The notes: generated from the sequence alone by a model not told the origin. DNA of 64,000 nucleotides from Methanocalculus taiwanensis (GCF_024372745.1 NZ_VOTZ01000001.1:124001-188000); one strand, 5' to 3'. Positions 28,713 to 38,263 are shown, counted from the first letter of the stretch. Made by a program: numbers and translations.

Positions 28713-28832
28713 GGAGGCATTAACCCCCCACTTCTCTTTGATGAAGGCAATACTTTAAGTAACTCTGGAATCCATACTTTAGCAGATACTCGCGCGATGG
28801 ATGCCTGGTGGCCACCATTATGATATTCAAAC

Positions 28833-29165
28833 GTGGGGGAGAAAGAGGTAGATTTTCTGACTGATAACAATAAACGAACCGGAGAACCAGAAGGGGTTGT
28901 ACGTGTACGAATTCCGAACAGACGCTTAAAAGAACAGTTTGCTATTGCTGATCTGATGCTTGGGTCAAACCATATCCGTGTCAGGTGCGGCGATGGCGTC
29001 ACCCGGATGGGCAGGATCAAAGGCAAGATCAAGAAGCGTGTCTGGATCCGCGAAGGTGATATCTTAATCGTTATCCCCTGGTCATTCCAGGATGAAAAGG
29101 CCGACATCATCTACCGGTACACAAAACCCCAGGTAGACTGGCTCAGGGCACACAACTACCTCTGA
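28833..29165 (+). CDS. eif1A: Translation initiation factor aIF1A
   Basis: OB-fold (S1-like) initiation factor of 110 residues, homologous to eukaryotic eIF1A and bacterial IF1; it binds the small-subunit A site. The core VRVRIPNRRLKEQFAIADLM and the GKIKKRVWIREGDIL segment are characteristic, and the length fits the family. The start is a GTG without an evident ribosome site. A TATA-like TACTTTAAGTAA lies at about 28750, so the leader is about 50 bases. Confidence 0.93.
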   Translation: MGEKEVDFLTDNNKRTGEPEGVVRVRIPNRRLKEQFAIADLMLGSNHIRVRCGDGVTRMGRIKGKIKKRVWIREGDILIVIPWSFQDEKADIIYRYTKPQVDWLRAHNYL

Positions 29166-29215
29166 AACCACTCTAACTATTCATTTTTGCTCTTCTTTTA
29201 TATGCCTGTTGCCGT

Positions 29216-29977
29216 TTAAAGACCAGTTATTTCAATGAGCGTCTCCTGAATAACGAGTTTATATGCCGAGGGATGGCTGTAGATCTCGTCACTCTCCCGC
29301 ACCATTCCAAGCCTTCCGGTCATATAGTTCCCCCAGGCAACCAGATAATCATGATCGGGGGAGAGAGCAACATAGCGGATCTCAATAGAGCCGGGTGCAA
29401 CATCATACTCGGTCGTTATCTTCCCCACCGGATCGCTCTTCATCTCGATCCTCCCGACACCGGCAAGCGATCGCTCACTCCCGGTACTGATCATAATAAA
29501 CGAGAGGATCAGCATCCCCTGGGAATCATCATAGTACCAGCGTGGCTCGGCGAGCATCGCCGATCCAATGCCCTTCTCCGGACGGGTAAAGACGGCACCG
29601 TTCTCGATTGCGATCCTGGTAGAATCGAGATCCGAAACGTACCGGATCTGCCCGGTCTCATATGCGGGAAGTGAGACGAGTTCCCCGACTGGTGTGCGGT
29701 ATGAGACAGAAAAGCTCCCGGACTCACCAGTCACAAAGAGGACACCCCCCTGCACCTGCAACGCCGTCTCCTTGTAGGGAACCATCTTGTAACTGAGCGA
29801 CTTCTGATCATTCTGGAGCACGATCATCGTCTGCTCCATGTTGCGTATATCAGCGCTCCCCTGGCCAGCAAGGAGGAGAGGGAAGCCATATAAGACGACG
29901 ATCGCAATCCCGATCACCACGATCGAGAAGATCAGGATAAAACCGATCGCCTCAGATACGCCGTCATCGTTCTTCAC
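29216..29977 (-). CDS. Pilin-like membrane protein (operon gene 6)
   Basis: Protein of 253 residues with an N-terminal SEAIGFILIFSIVVIGIAIVV segment preceded by KNDDG, the layout of archaeal type IV pilin-like signal peptides (short charged leader, polar Ser-Glu, long hydrophobic helix), and a soluble beta-rich remainder. It starts with GTG behind an excellent GGGAGGTG site that overlaps the end of the gene before. It is the last gene of the pilin-like operon. A role as structural or minor pilin is inferred; no homologue of known function was recognised. Confidence 0.75.
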   Translation of the reverse strand: MKNDDGVSEAIGFILIFSIVVIGIAIVVLYGFPLLLAGQGSADIRNMEQTMIVLQNDQKSLSYKMVPYKETALQVQGGVLFVTGESGSFSVSYRTPVGELVSLPAYETGQIRYVSDLDSTRIAIENGAVFTRPEKGIGSAMLAEPRWYYDDSQGMLILSFIMISTGSERSLAGVGRIEMKSDPVGKITTEYDVAPGSIEIRYVALSPDHDYLVAWGNYMTGRLGMVRESDEIYSHPSAYKLVIQETLIEITGL

Positions 29978-29980
29978 TGG

Positions 29981-30415
29981 TCAGACACCTCCCGAATCAT
30001 AGATAACCCGGTTCACTCCGCCGCCTGTCGTCGTTCCCCTCACCGCCCGTGTCGCCCCGATCCCGGCAAGAGAGATGACAGTCTCGGTCCGATCACCTAC
30101 CACCAGGATCTCCTGGTCAACCCCGGATCGCCGGACCGTGATGATATACCCTTCCCCAAGGACATCATATGGGATATCGATATCGGAGACAATTGAGCCG
30201 TTCACCGGGGCGAGCGTGTAGATATCGACGATCCGAACCGACATCCCGTTCCCGATATCAACATAATTGTGGTACGTGAACCGCTCTGCCGGTTTCACCA
30301 TCAGGGCATCATTTGCAGAGATCATCACCGTCACCAGGAGTACCATCAGGACACCGGTGATGATGATGTAGCCGATCAGGTTTGAAACCGCATCAGACGA
30401 GGAGGGTCTCTTCAT
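29981..30415 (-). CDS. Pilin-like membrane protein (operon gene 5)
   Basis: Protein of 144 residues beginning SSSDAVSNLIGYIIITGVLMVLLVTVM, again a short polar leader with one hydrophobic helix, followed by a domain of about 100 residues ending in a Gly/Thr-rich stretch. GGAG lies nine bases before the start. It overlaps the upstream gene by 23 bases and ends three bases before the next. It resembles the small pilin-like proteins that occur in clusters in haloarchaea, but I cannot assign a function. Confidence 0.72.
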   Translation of the reverse strand: MKRPSSSDAVSNLIGYIIITGVLMVLLVTVMISANDALMVKPAERFTYHNYVDIGNGMSVRIVDIYTLAPVNGSIVSDIDIPYDVLGEGYIITVRRSGVDQEILVVGDRTETVISLAGIGATRAVRGTTTGGGVNRVIYDSGGV

Positions 30416-30752
30416 ATACCGTCACTCCGTTATTGAATCGTATCGTCACCATCGTCGCATCCAGCCCTTCCATAGGGCTGCTCCCGAGACTGACAATCGC
30501 ATGGTTTCGTTTCAGGGAGAGCACCCTTATATCCTGGTAGAGAGCTGAATTCAGCGTATCTTCCCTGAAAGACCGGATCACCTCGGTCCTGAGATCCCGG
30601 ATCTCATATTTTGGAAACTCGAGCACCCCTTCTGCCGTTGTCTGCCCGACAAGCGTCGCCTGGTTGATGATCACCATCAGAAAGAGAAGGGCGATGCTGA
30701 TTAAAAAACCCATCAGCACAATCCACTGGCCATTATCGTTCATCCCCGCCAT
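30393..30752 (-). CDS. Pilin-like membrane protein (operon gene 4)
   Basis: Protein of 119 residues with leader MNDNGQWIVLMGFLISIALLFLMVIINQA, one hydrophobic helix, and a short soluble part (VLEFPKYEIRDLRTEVIRSF and beyond). The ATG at 30752 is preceded by GGAGGTGATCC, a full match to the 16S rRNA 3' end and the strongest ribosome site noticed in the window; it also lies inside the upstream gene. Overlaps of 13 and 23 bases with its neighbours indicate coupled translation. Confidence 0.72.
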   Translation of the reverse strand: MAGMNDNGQWIVLMGFLISIALLFLMVIINQATLVGQTTAEGVLEFPKYEIRDLRTEVIRSFREDTLNSALYQDIRVLSLKRNHAIVSLGSSPMEGLDATMVTIRFNNGVTVYEETLLV

Positions 30753-31264
30753 AGGATCACCTCCAGAAGTGCCATCTGATCCCTGTTTGGGATCGGGGGG
30801 GGCAGACCATGCCACGCCTGGAGATGCACCCACCTGCTCACCCGGATCGCAGGATCCCTCCCTGTATAGGGGGCCGCACCGGTATGGGATGCAGCACTCG
30901 TGTATGGCACTACAACCACTCCCTCGTCACCATCACGGAACGAGATGGATGCCGCATACTGCACGGGATCGTCGGGGGCAAAGGATCGCATCCTGAGAAG
31001 CGGGTAGAATGCCTCGTGAAATGCAGAACCGTCATCCCCATTATGGAGCAGCACCTCAAGCTGCGTCCTCCCATCCGGCTCAACCGGAAGATCCAGCACC
31101 GCCAGTGCATCAGCGCCGAGCTGTTCGAGGAGCATATCATCAATATGCGTATCCCCGGGCGTATAGACGGATATCGACTGGAGGACAATTGCCGCGGTTG
31201 CGATCATCAGGAGCCCGGCTGCAAGCCCTTCGATGGTATAGAGAGAAGCCCCATCTCCTACCAT
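30740..31264 (-). CDS. Pilin-like membrane protein (operon gene 3)
   Basis: Protein of 174 residues. The N-terminus GDGASLYTIEGLAAGLLMIATAAIVLQS has a pilin-type Glu shortly before the hydrophobic helix. The remainder is soluble and ends in a Trp-containing segment. GAGGTG precedes the ATG, and seven bases overlap the gene before. No functional domain was recognised. Confidence 0.7.
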   Translation of the reverse strand: MVGDGASLYTIEGLAAGLLMIATAAIVLQSISVYTPGDTHIDDMLLEQLGADALAVLDLPVEPDGRTQLEVLLHNGDDGSAFHEAFYPLLRMRSFAPDDPVQYAASISFRDGDEGVVVVPYTSAASHTGAAPYTGRDPAIRVSRWVHLQAWHGLPPPIPNRDQMALLEVILWRG

Positions 31265-32244
31265 ACCGCCACCTCGAGGATTGCCTTATCCGGATCAGGT
31301 AAGGTGGCATTCTGGTAATCATAGAGATGAGTACCGGTCATCAGGGATGCCGGGGGATCGTCATCGAAGACGAAGGTGATCCCTATTGCATCAGTACTCC
31401 TCCACGGCGGTTCGGGGACCGGGGAGAGTGTGAAGAAGAGCGAGTCGGTGAGCTCTCCCGGGAGGGTTGCCGGTTCGCCATCCAGCCAGAGAGAATAGGC
31501 AGAGTAGGTGATCGGGACACCCGCACGGGATATGATGATCTGAACAAGAGTTGCATGAGGGGCCGATACATTGAGGTACTCACCAAAGTTCCTGATCTCG
31601 ATCTGGAGCAAATCGGTCCTCGGATCAATCGAAAATACCGGATCAACTGACCGGTCAAGGAGCTGATCCATGGTTACCTCAACAGAGAAGCGCTGATTTG
31701 GGGTTTCGTTTTCGACAACAAGAAACTCTGAGTGTACCAAACCATCCACAATCAAATACGACGGCTCCTTCACCACCACCACCCTCCGGACGGTCCCATA
31801 GAGATCCGGAGGAGGCGGACCGACCGACCGGATGGAATGATCATCCATCATCGTCAGAGTAACATTGCATGAATAGGGGTAATCCCCAAAGAGGAGCGCC
31901 CGGCGGTGATCATCAGGATAGGTGAAGAACCCCCCCTCAAAGAACCGGTCTACCTTCCCTTTGGAAAGGATATTGGCACTTCCCTGCTCAACCGCAAGCC
32001 CGATCCGAATCACATCGCCCGGATCAGAGACCTGTTCCCATACCGGGAATACAGGCGATGCTGGCATCCCGGGATCTTCTGTGAGGATAACCCCGGTCCT
32101 GTAAGCGACCGCATCGAAATCGATCCGGCTTGACTGCACCGAGAAGAGCGTATGGGGGATCATCGCAGCAACCAGGATGAACGAGATGATGAAGATAGTA
32201 AAGCCGATCATAAAATCAAACGTCACCACCGCATTATCCTTCAT
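31258..32244 (-). CDS. Large pilin-like surface protein (operon gene 2)
   Basis: Protein of 328 residues with one N-terminal hydrophobic helix (FDFMIGFTIFIISFILVAAM) after MKDNAVVT and a long extracellular-type domain rich in beta-like stretches. GGAGG precedes the ATG. The start overlaps the lipoprotein stop by four bases. By size it could be the cap or tip component of the set, but that is speculation. Confidence 0.72.
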   Translation of the reverse strand: MKDNAVVTFDFMIGFTIFIISFILVAAMIPHTLFSVQSSRIDFDAVAYRTGVILTEDPGMPASPVFPVWEQVSDPGDVIRIGLAVEQGSANILSKGKVDRFFEGGFFTYPDDHRRALLFGDYPYSCNVTLTMMDDHSIRSVGPPPPDLYGTVRRVVVVKEPSYLIVDGLVHSEFLVVENETPNQRFSVEVTMDQLLDRSVDPVFSIDPRTDLLQIEIRNFGEYLNVSAPHATLVQIIISRAGVPITYSAYSLWLDGEPATLPGELTDSLFFTLSPVPEPPWRSTDAIGITFVFDDDPPASLMTGTHLYDYQNATLPDPDKAILEVAVW

Positions 32245-32636
32245 CCGGCTTCCTCCGGAAAGATCACAACAGCTGCCGGACTATCCGGGAATGGAAACTC
32301 TTCCGGATTAATCGGGGAGCCGGGGACTGTTCCTTCCCATCTCGAAGAACGCACCCCGTCTGCGGTGATGAAGAAGAAGACATACCCGCCATTTGGATCT
32401 GCCGAGAGGATTATCCAGGAAGAGGCCATCTGATCGGGCACCATATCACGGCCGATGATCAGGTATATCGGCTCCTCTGCAAGACGCACGGCATCATCGA
32501 AGCTTATCCTCATCATCTCGTACTCCGGACGATCTACATCAGTTAAGACAATCCGGGCCGGATCTCCGGGAGCCATGACACAGCCGGAGCCAAGGAGCAT
32601 CAGTGATATGAGGATAATCAGATACAGTCGGAGCAC
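32241..32636 (-). CDS. Small lipoprotein heading pilin-like operon
   Basis: Protein of about 131 residues with a signal peptide ending in LLGSGC (lipobox). The soluble part (IVLTDVDRPEYEMMRISFDDAVRLAEEP and beyond) is not recognised. The start is uncertain: a GTG at 32636 has GGAGAG 13 bases upstream, and a TTG at 32657 would add seven residues. It overlaps the next gene by ATGA, tying the lipoprotein to the pilin-like set; it may anchor or nucleate the assembly. Confidence 0.68.
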   Translation of the reverse strand: MLRLYLIILISLMLLGSGCVMAPGDPARIVLTDVDRPEYEMMRISFDDAVRLAEEPIYLIIGRDMVPDQMASSWIILSADPNGGYVFFFITADGVRSSRWEGTVPGSPINPEEFPFPDSPAAVVIFPEEAG

Positions 32637-32705
32637 AGGAGATTCATCTCTCTCCAACGGTAAGAGCTTTTGGGAAAAATAGATTGGGAAATTCTCACAA
32701 CAGCT

Positions 32706-33959
32706 TCAGTCGATTGAGTGAACAACAAGCCCGGAGAGGAGCTTTGGCTCAAACCATGTTGATTTCGGGGGCATAATCCCGTCATTATCTGCAATATCGC
32801 AGATTTCATCCACGTCTGTCGGCTGCATCAGAATCGCAAACGCATAATCGCCACGATCAACTCCGGCAATCAGGTCTGTAATCGGGAGTGCCCCTCCCAT
32901 GAAAGCGAGCCGCTCATCCCCTCTCGGATCGGTGATCCCAAGAAGTGGTGAGAAGACCCTCTCCTGGAGAAGGGAGACATCAAGCCGGGAGATCGCATCG
33001 GCAGCGGGATCAATCGTGCGGGTCAGCTCATAGAACCGTCCACCGATATAGAGGTGGAAGAGATGCTGACCCTTCCCCGGTACATCCGGGGTGATGGATG
33101 AGGCTTTTGTATTCACATCATTTAGTTCGCGGATGGTAAAGATCTCACCGAGTGCAGAAAGAAACTCATCCTGCGCCATCCCGTTCAGGTCACGGACCAG
33201 ACGGGAATACCCATGAATCAGGACGGAATCGTGGGCAAAGAGGACGCCCATGAACCGGCTGGCTTCAAGGTTAGCATCCCCTCGTTCGCTCCTGCGTTCA
33301 TAGACATTAACGGCGCTCTTAGCACGGTGGTGTCCATCAGCAATGTAGAGCGCGGGAACCTCTGCAAAGAGCCCGGTAATTTTTCGGATCGCATCCGGAT
33401 CGGTGATTGGATAGATCCGGTGCACTGCACCAGATTTCGTCTTCATCTCTGCAACCATCTCCCCTGTTGCAAGCGAGGCGAGATGATCATGGATCCCCTG
33501 CATATCCTTGTACAGCAGGAAGACCTGGCCCGTATGTGCGCCAACAGCATCGATATGCCGTGTCCGATCCTCCTCCTTGTCGTACCGTGTCAGCTCATGC
33601 CGTTTTACGACCTTCGTCTGGTATTCGGAGACCCCGATACAGGCAACAAGTCCGGTGAAGACGCGTCCCTCATACTCAACCCGGTACACCGAATAGCTCT
33701 CACCCGCATCCTGAACGAAGAGACCTTCTGCCCGCATCTGATCGAAGACCGCGCGGGCACGGGCATAGATCGCATCATCATATGGATCGAGATCGGGGAG
33801 TTCTGCATCAGATCGGATTACCCTGAGAAAACTCTTTCTGTTTTCTGAGATACATGCCGCCGCTTCATCCCTGTCGACAACATCGTAGGGAACGGACGGA
33901 ACGTAGGCTGATTCCTCCTTTGACGGATGGAGGGCTCTGAAAGGATAGATGGAAACCAT
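32706..33959 (-). CDS. DUF1015 family protein
   Basis: Cytoplasmic protein of 417 residues of the DUF1015 family. Seen are VSIYPFRALHP at the start, VKRHELTRYDKEEDRTRHIDA, the family signature YIADGHHRAKSA (ADGHHR), and MPPKSTWFEPKLLSGLV near the end. The ADGHHR motif resembles the ParB/Srx nucleotide-binding GxHR motif, which suggests nucleotide use, but the reaction is unknown to me. The start follows GGAG; the frame extends 96 codons upstream, overlapping the rimI gene, without support. It ends 69 bases before the pilin-like operon, so co-transcription is possible. Confidence 0.88.
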   Translation of the reverse strand: MVSIYPFRALHPSKEESAYVPSVPYDVVDRDEAAACISENRKSFLRVIRSDAELPDLDPYDDAIYARARAVFDQMRAEGLFVQDAGESYSVYRVEYEGRVFTGLVACIGVSEYQTKVVKRHELTRYDKEEDRTRHIDAVGAHTGQVFLLYKDMQGIHDHLASLATGEMVAEMKTKSGAVHRIYPITDPDAIRKITGLFAEVPALYIADGHHRAKSAVNVYERRSERGDANLEASRFMGVLFAHDSVLIHGYSRLVRDLNGMAQDEFLSALGEIFTIRELNDVNTKASSITPDVPGKGQHLFHLYIGGRFYELTRTIDPAADAISRLDVSLLQERVFSPLLGITDPRGDERLAFMGGALPITDLIAGVDRGDYAFAILMQPTDVDEICDIADNDGIMPPKSTWFEPKLLSGLVVHSID

Positions 33960-34043
33960 GGAAAACTCCACGTAGTTGTAGGTGCTATAGTCTATTGAAA
34001 GATGGTGACGGCTGGTTTCAATCCGGGGCATGGGATCACCTTT

Positions 34044-34490
34044 ATGATCAGGAAAGCAAACCCTGGCGATATCCCGGAGATCATTGCTCTTGAAGAGAAG
34101 GCATTCACCGACCCATGGGGAGAGGCAGGGATGCGCGATGCAATGAACCTTTATCTCTCCTCGTTTTTTGTGGCAACGGCTGCCGGCAGGATCGTCGGGT
34201 TCTCCGGCGGTGGCATCGAGGATACCGGGGATGTGATCTACGGTCACATCTGCACCCTCGCTGTTGCAGATGAGTACCGGCAGAGGGGTGTCGGGCGTGA
34301 GCTCATCAGCTGGATCGAATATGATCTCCGGCAGAAGGGTGCATCCGCAATCGAGCTTGAAGTGAGGATCTCAAACCACACCGCAATCACCTTCTACAAA
34401 AAACTCGGATACCAGGAGGTTTTCGTCTATGACAGCTATTACAAGGACGGCGAGGACGGACTCGTCATGATGAGATGGTTCTCCTCATAA
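34044..34490 (+). CDS. rimI: RimI-like N-alpha-acetyltransferase
   Basis: GNAT enzyme of 148 residues resembling ribosomal-protein N-acetyltransferase RimI and archaeal Ard1. Acetyl-CoA binding is shown by RQRGVGRELISWI (Q/RxxGxG/A) and the family end by SNHTAITFYKKLGYQEV. Archaeal members acetylate N-termini of many proteins. An in-frame ATG 14 codons upstream is not preferred because similarity begins at MIRKANPGD. The gene is divergent from DUF1015. Confidence 0.85.
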   Translation: MIRKANPGDIPEIIALEEKAFTDPWGEAGMRDAMNLYLSSFFVATAAGRIVGFSGGGIEDTGDVIYGHICTLAVADEYRQRGVGRELISWIEYDLRQKGASAIELEVRISNHTAITFYKKLGYQEVFVYDSYYKDGEDGLVMMRWFSS

Positions 34491-34539
34491 ACACTTTGAG
34501 GAGAGCCTTATTACCTCCCGATAAGAGATCCTACTCGCA

Positions 34540-35055
34540 ATGTTTTCACGCCGGATCTTTGAGACTGACTTTGCCGAGGCGCTTGACGAGGAGCTGAAGA
34601 GGAGGGATATGACGATCCGCGAGCTCTCGCAGAAGACCGGCATTCCCGCCGCAACACTCTATAAGATCGCATCAGGCGAGCGCGATCCGAGGCTCTCGAC
34701 GGTCAGGAGGATCGTTTCCACGCTTGAGCCGCATGAAGGAACATTCATCGCCGTCGTCGCCGCAAAGTTCCTCCTCGACGAGATCGAAGGAGCCAAGGTT
34801 TCAATCGGCGGATCACAGGTCATGCTGAAGGGGTATCCTGCTAACTCGATCGACGAATGCATGATGGCGGCGGTCGAAGCGAAGAAAGAGGGAGCATCAG
34901 GCATCATCTGCGCCCCGATAATAGCCTCAATCATCGAGAAGATCGTCGATATCCCGGTTGCAATCTTAAAACCGCATCCGGACACCGTCATCGATGCAGC
35001 AAATATTATCGCCCGGCGGATCGAGAGAATCGGTGGCGGTCAATTCCGGATCTAA
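34540..35055 (+). CDS. XRE-type helix-turn-helix regulator
   Basis: Protein of 171 residues. An XRE-like HTH (about 13-65: MTIRELSQKTGIPAATLYKIASG) is followed by a C-terminal domain of about 100 residues with an alpha/beta pattern (VSIGGSQVMLKGYP, GIICAPIIASIIEKIVDIPV). The C-terminal domain resembles a small-molecule sensor. Its 3' end overlaps the 3' end of trpA by 50 bases on the opposite strand. Position next to trp genes suggests, but does not show, a link to tryptophan control. Confidence 0.85.
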   Translation: MFSRRIFETDFAEALDEELKRRDMTIRELSQKTGIPAATLYKIASGERDPRLSTVRRIVSTLEPHEGTFIAVVAAKFLLDEIEGAKVSIGGSQVMLKGYPANSIDECMMAAVEAKKEGASGIICAPIIASIIEKIVDIPVAILKPHPDTVIDAANIIARRIERIGGGQFRI

Positions 35056-35809
35056 TCGATCTGATTGCTTCTCGCACATACGGATCAGGATTGTCCGGGT
35101 GTCTCTCGATCGCACCTGAGATCACCGATCCGGCGATCACAGCATCAGCACCGGCAGCCGCCGCCTCAAACGCGGTTTGTGCTGATCCGATACCAAATCC
35201 GACTGCAACCGGCAAAGTGGTGCTCTTCTTCACTTCTATTACCCTCTGCTTCAGATCATCCGGAAGATGCTCCCTCTTTCCGGTAACGCCCGGAGCTGAG
35301 ACGATATAGAGGAAGCCCCGACCGATTTTGCCGATCATCTCTCTCCGGTCAGGCGGCGTTGTCGTGGCGATGATGAAGATCGGATCGATCATCTGCTGGG
35401 AGAGAAGCAGCTCTCCTTCCTCAGGCGGCATATCAACAACCAGTATCCCGTCTGCACCCGCTGAAGCGGCATTAGCGATGAACGCTGATACGCCGCGGAC
35501 GATTAAAGGATTGGCATACGTCATCAGGCAGATCGGTATTTGGCTCTCCCTCCGGATTGCAGAGATTAGGGAGAAGACCCCCGAAATACCAATACCGCCC
35601 CGGATAGCCCGTTCATGAGCACGGGAGATCACGGGGCCGTCTGCGACCGGGTTTGTGTTTGGGACGATCAGCTCGATCATATCAGCACCGGATTCTATCA
35701 TCGACCTGATTACCTGAAGCGAGGCATCCGGGGTCGGATCCCCGGCGACCGTGCAGGCGATCAGGAGTGGACTGCTCTTCTCTCTGAACACCTCTTTGAT
35801 CCGGGTCAT
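35006..35809 (-). CDS. trpA: Tryptophan synthase alpha subunit
   Basis: TIM-barrel enzyme of 267 residues that cleaves indole-3-glycerol phosphate to indole and glyceraldehyde 3-phosphate. The catalytic Glu lies in [17 protein letters not shown], which departs from the usual ELGIPFSDP wording; the catalytic Asp is in [10 protein letters not shown]; the phosphate site is in VGFGIGSA and VIAGSVISG. It is the last gene of the trp operon and overlaps trpB by four bases. The last 50 bases overlap the regulator gene head-on. Confidence 0.95.
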   Translation of the reverse strand: MTRIKEVFREKSSPLLIACTVAGDPTPDASLQVIRSMIESGADMIELIVPNTNPVADGPVISRAHERAIRGGIGISGVFSLISAIRRESQIPICLMTYANPLIVRGVSAFIANAASAGADGILVVDMPPEEGELLLSQQMIDPIFIIATTTPPDRREMIGKIGRGFLYIVSAPGVTGKREHLPDDLKQRVIEVKKSTTLPVAVGFGIGSAQTAFEAAAAGADAVIAGSVISGAIERHPDNPDPYVREAIRSIRSGIDRHRFSRSAGR

Positions 35810-36960
35810 GCCCCGCCTCCAAGGATAGTGCCGAGATCCTTGTCCCCGCGCCCTGAGAGGGTGACCACAATCATGCTCCCGCGATCCATATCTTCTGCGA
35901 GCCGGAGTGCCGCTGCAACCGCATGGGCAGACTCAAGCGCCGGTATGATCCCCTCTTTCTTTGAGAGGAGCCGGAAAGCAGAGACCGCCTCTGCATCAGA
36001 GACGCACACATATTCCGCCCGCCCGATATCGCGGAGATTGGCATGTTCGGGACCAACACCTGGATAATCAAGCCCTGCTGAGATGCTGTGCGTCGGGGAG
36101 ATCATTCCTTCTGCATCCTGGAGTACCTGCGTGAATGCCCCATGAAGCACCCCCGGTGTGCCACAGGAGAGGGAAGCCCCATGATCGCCGGGACTGAGAC
36201 CCCGGCCACCGGCTTCTGCCCCGATCAGCCTGACCGGGGTATCAAGAAGCGGGACAAAGGTCCCGATTGCGTTCGATCCTCCTCCTACACAGGCAACAAC
36301 CGCATCGGGGAGCCTCCCTTCCAGTGCAAGCGACTGATGATACAGCTCCCTGCCGATGACAGACTGGAAATCACGCACCAGTCCCGGAAACGGATCAGGG
36401 CCGACACAGGACCCAATCAGGTAATGGGAGTTCTCTGCGGTGGCAGCCCAGTTCCGGAGCGCGCAATCGACCGCATCGGAGAGTGTTGCTGAACCACTGG
36501 ACACGGGGGTGACGGTGGCGCCAAGAAGCTCCATCCGCGCAACATTCAATGCCTGCCGCCCGATATCGACAGCACCCATGAAGACTTCGACCGAAAGTCC
36601 CAGGACAGCCCCTGCCATTGCGGTTGCCACCCCGTGCTGGCCGGCTCCTGTCTCTGCGATCAGCCGGACTTTTCCAGAGCGTTTTGCAAGGAGCGCCTGG
36701 CCAAGGGTGTTGTTTATCTTATGGGCGCCGCCATGGAGGAGATCTTCCCGTTTCAGGCAGATTCTAACCCCGGTCTCCCTCCCAAGGTTCCTGCATCGAT
36801 AGAGCGGCGTCTCTCTTCCGGCATAGCTGGTGAGGAGCGTTTCAAGCTCAGACTGTGCCCCGGAATCCTCCCTGAATGATGCATACGATTCTGCTAGCTC
36901 CTGGAGGGGTGCAATCAGTATCTCGGGGGCATATCTTCCCCCGTACTCTCCAAACCTCAT
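35806..36960 (-). CDS. trpB: Tryptophan synthase beta subunit
   Basis: PLP enzyme of 384 residues joining indole and serine to tryptophan. The PLP lysine is in [12 protein letters not shown], the catalytic Glu in [10 protein letters not shown], and the PLP phosphate loop in [12 protein letters not shown]. This is the TrpB1 form, partner of TrpA (no N-terminal extension of the TrpB2 type). ATGA overlaps join it to trpF before and trpA after. Confidence 0.96.
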   Translation of the reverse strand: MRFGEYGGRYAPEILIAPLQELAESYASFREDSGAQSELETLLTSYAGRETPLYRCRNLGRETGVRICLKREDLLHGGAHKINNTLGQALLAKRSGKVRLIAETGAGQHGVATAMAGAVLGLSVEVFMGAVDIGRQALNVARMELLGATVTPVSSGSATLSDAVDCALRNWAATAENSHYLIGSCVGPDPFPGLVRDFQSVIGRELYHQSLALEGRLPDAVVACVGGGSNAIGTFVPLLDTPVRLIGAEAGGRGLSPGDHGASLSCGTPGVLHGAFTQVLQDAEGMISPTHSISAGLDYPGVGPEHANLRDIGRAEYVCVSDAEAVSAFRLLSKKEGIIPALESAHAVAAALRLAEDMDRGSMIVVTLSGRGDKDLGTILGGGA

Positions 36961-37529
36961 CGTGAAGACCCCCGGCAGGCAGCGACAAACGCCTGCATCC
37001 GGTGCATATCCTTCACACCGGGAGAGGATTCGACACCGCTTGAGACATCGACCCCTGCAGGGTGGAGCGACTGGATTACGCCGACAACAGATGAAGGCGT
37101 AAGCCCTCCGGATATAACAACAGGCACCGTTGCTTCTGCAATCGCCGCTTGTGCAACCGCAGTATCCAGTAACAGACCCCTGCCATGCGAAGCATCGAGG
37201 AGGAGGCGATCGGCATCACCGGGTGGCGGGCTGATCCCATCCCAGCCTGATACAGAGATGAACCGGTCAGGCACATGCATGGGATGATAGGTCTGGATCG
37301 CATCCGGACGGAGGCTACATATCTCCCGGAGGTATGCAGGTGACCGGGTGGTAGTGACGCAGACCGTCTCCACCCTCCCCTCGATTGACTTGAGGATTGT
37401 TTCAGCCCTTCGGGGTGTAACAGAGCGTGGTGAATCGGTATAAAGGAGGATGCCGATTGCATCAGCTCCGGCAGATACTGCAAGCTCCGCATCGGCTGGG
37501 CGGGTGATCCCACAGACCTTCACGTACAT
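36957..37529 (-). CDS. trpF: Phosphoribosylanthranilate isomerase
   Basis: TIM-barrel isomerase of 190 residues. The catalytic Cys is in [12 protein letters not shown], the Asp region is in LLLDASHG, and the phosphate-binding ends are in [11 protein letters not shown] and [21 protein letters not shown] lies seven bases before the chosen ATG; the frame extends 23 codons upstream into trpC. It overlaps trpC by 10 bases. Confidence 0.94.
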   Translation of the reverse strand: MYVKVCGITRPADAELAVSAGADAIGILLYTDSPRSVTPRRAETILKSIEGRVETVCVTTTRSPAYLREICSLRPDAIQTYHPMHVPDRFISVSGWDGISPPPGDADRLLLDASHGRGLLLDTAVAQAAIAEATVPVVISGGLTPSSVVGVIQSLHPAGVDVSSGVESSPGVKDMHRMQAFVAACRGSSR

Positions 37530-38263
37530 GCAAACGCCTCCGTTGCTTCCCTCGGATCCGCTGCCGATGCAATCGAGGTTCCGATGAGTACCCCACAACA
37601 GCTCTTCATCGCCTGCTGCACTTCAACCGGATTTGAGATCCCGCTCATCGCAACGGGTATCCGGCCTGCGGCCCTTATTACCGGAGCGATCCTGGCAGAA
37701 CAGGCAAGATCTATCTCAAGTGTCCTGAGATCGCGGTTATTAATCCCAATCAGATCGGCCCTCGTGGCAAGGGCACGTACCGCCTCTTCAGATGACACCA
37801 CCTCAACAAGCGGCTCAAGCCCGCATGCGATCGCGAAGTCGACAAATACAGGGAGATCATCCCCAAGGACTGAAGCGATCAACAGGACAGCATCCGCACC
37901 AAGCGCCCGACTCTCCCGTATCTGATGCGTATGCACCAGGATATCCTTTCTGAGGATAGGGAGGGTCACATGCCGCCGCACCTCTCGTATGAAAGAGGGA
38001 TCACCGGCAAAGACCGTCGGCTCGGTTAGGACCGAGATTGCGACTGCACCGCCCGCAGCCATTGCAGCAGCAAGCCGTCCCGGCGGCAGGGTTGCACCAG
38101 TCGGCCCCCCCGGAGAGGCATACTTCACCTCCCCAATAATCGCCGGTGACCGGGAAAGGAGGGCTTTCTTCAGGCTCCGGAGAGGAAACAGCGCGGATGG
38201 AAAAGTATCAGGCAGTGCGGCTGCACGCCGATGAGATGAGGCGATGAGTGCATCAAGAACCAT
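37520..38263 (-). CDS. trpC: Indole-3-glycerol-phosphate synthase
   Basis: TIM-barrel enzyme of 247 residues that closes the indole ring. Motifs are IIGEVKYASPGG (catalytic Lys), PILRKDIL (Lys), EPLVEVVSSEEA (Glu), IGINNRDLRT (Asn) and AMSGISNP (Ser, phosphate). Its ATG directly abuts the trpD stop. Confidence 0.95.
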   Translation of the reverse strand: MVLDALIASSHRRAAALPDTFPSALFPLRSLKKALLSRSPAIIGEVKYASPGGPTGATLPPGRLAAAMAAGGAVAISVLTEPTVFAGDPSFIREVRRHVTLPILRKDILVHTHQIRESRALGADAVLLIASVLGDDLPVFVDFAIACGLEPLVEVVSSEEAVRALATRADLIGINNRDLRTLEIDLACSARIAPVIRAAGRIPVAMSGISNPVEVQQAMKSCCGVLIGTSIASAADPREATEAFACT

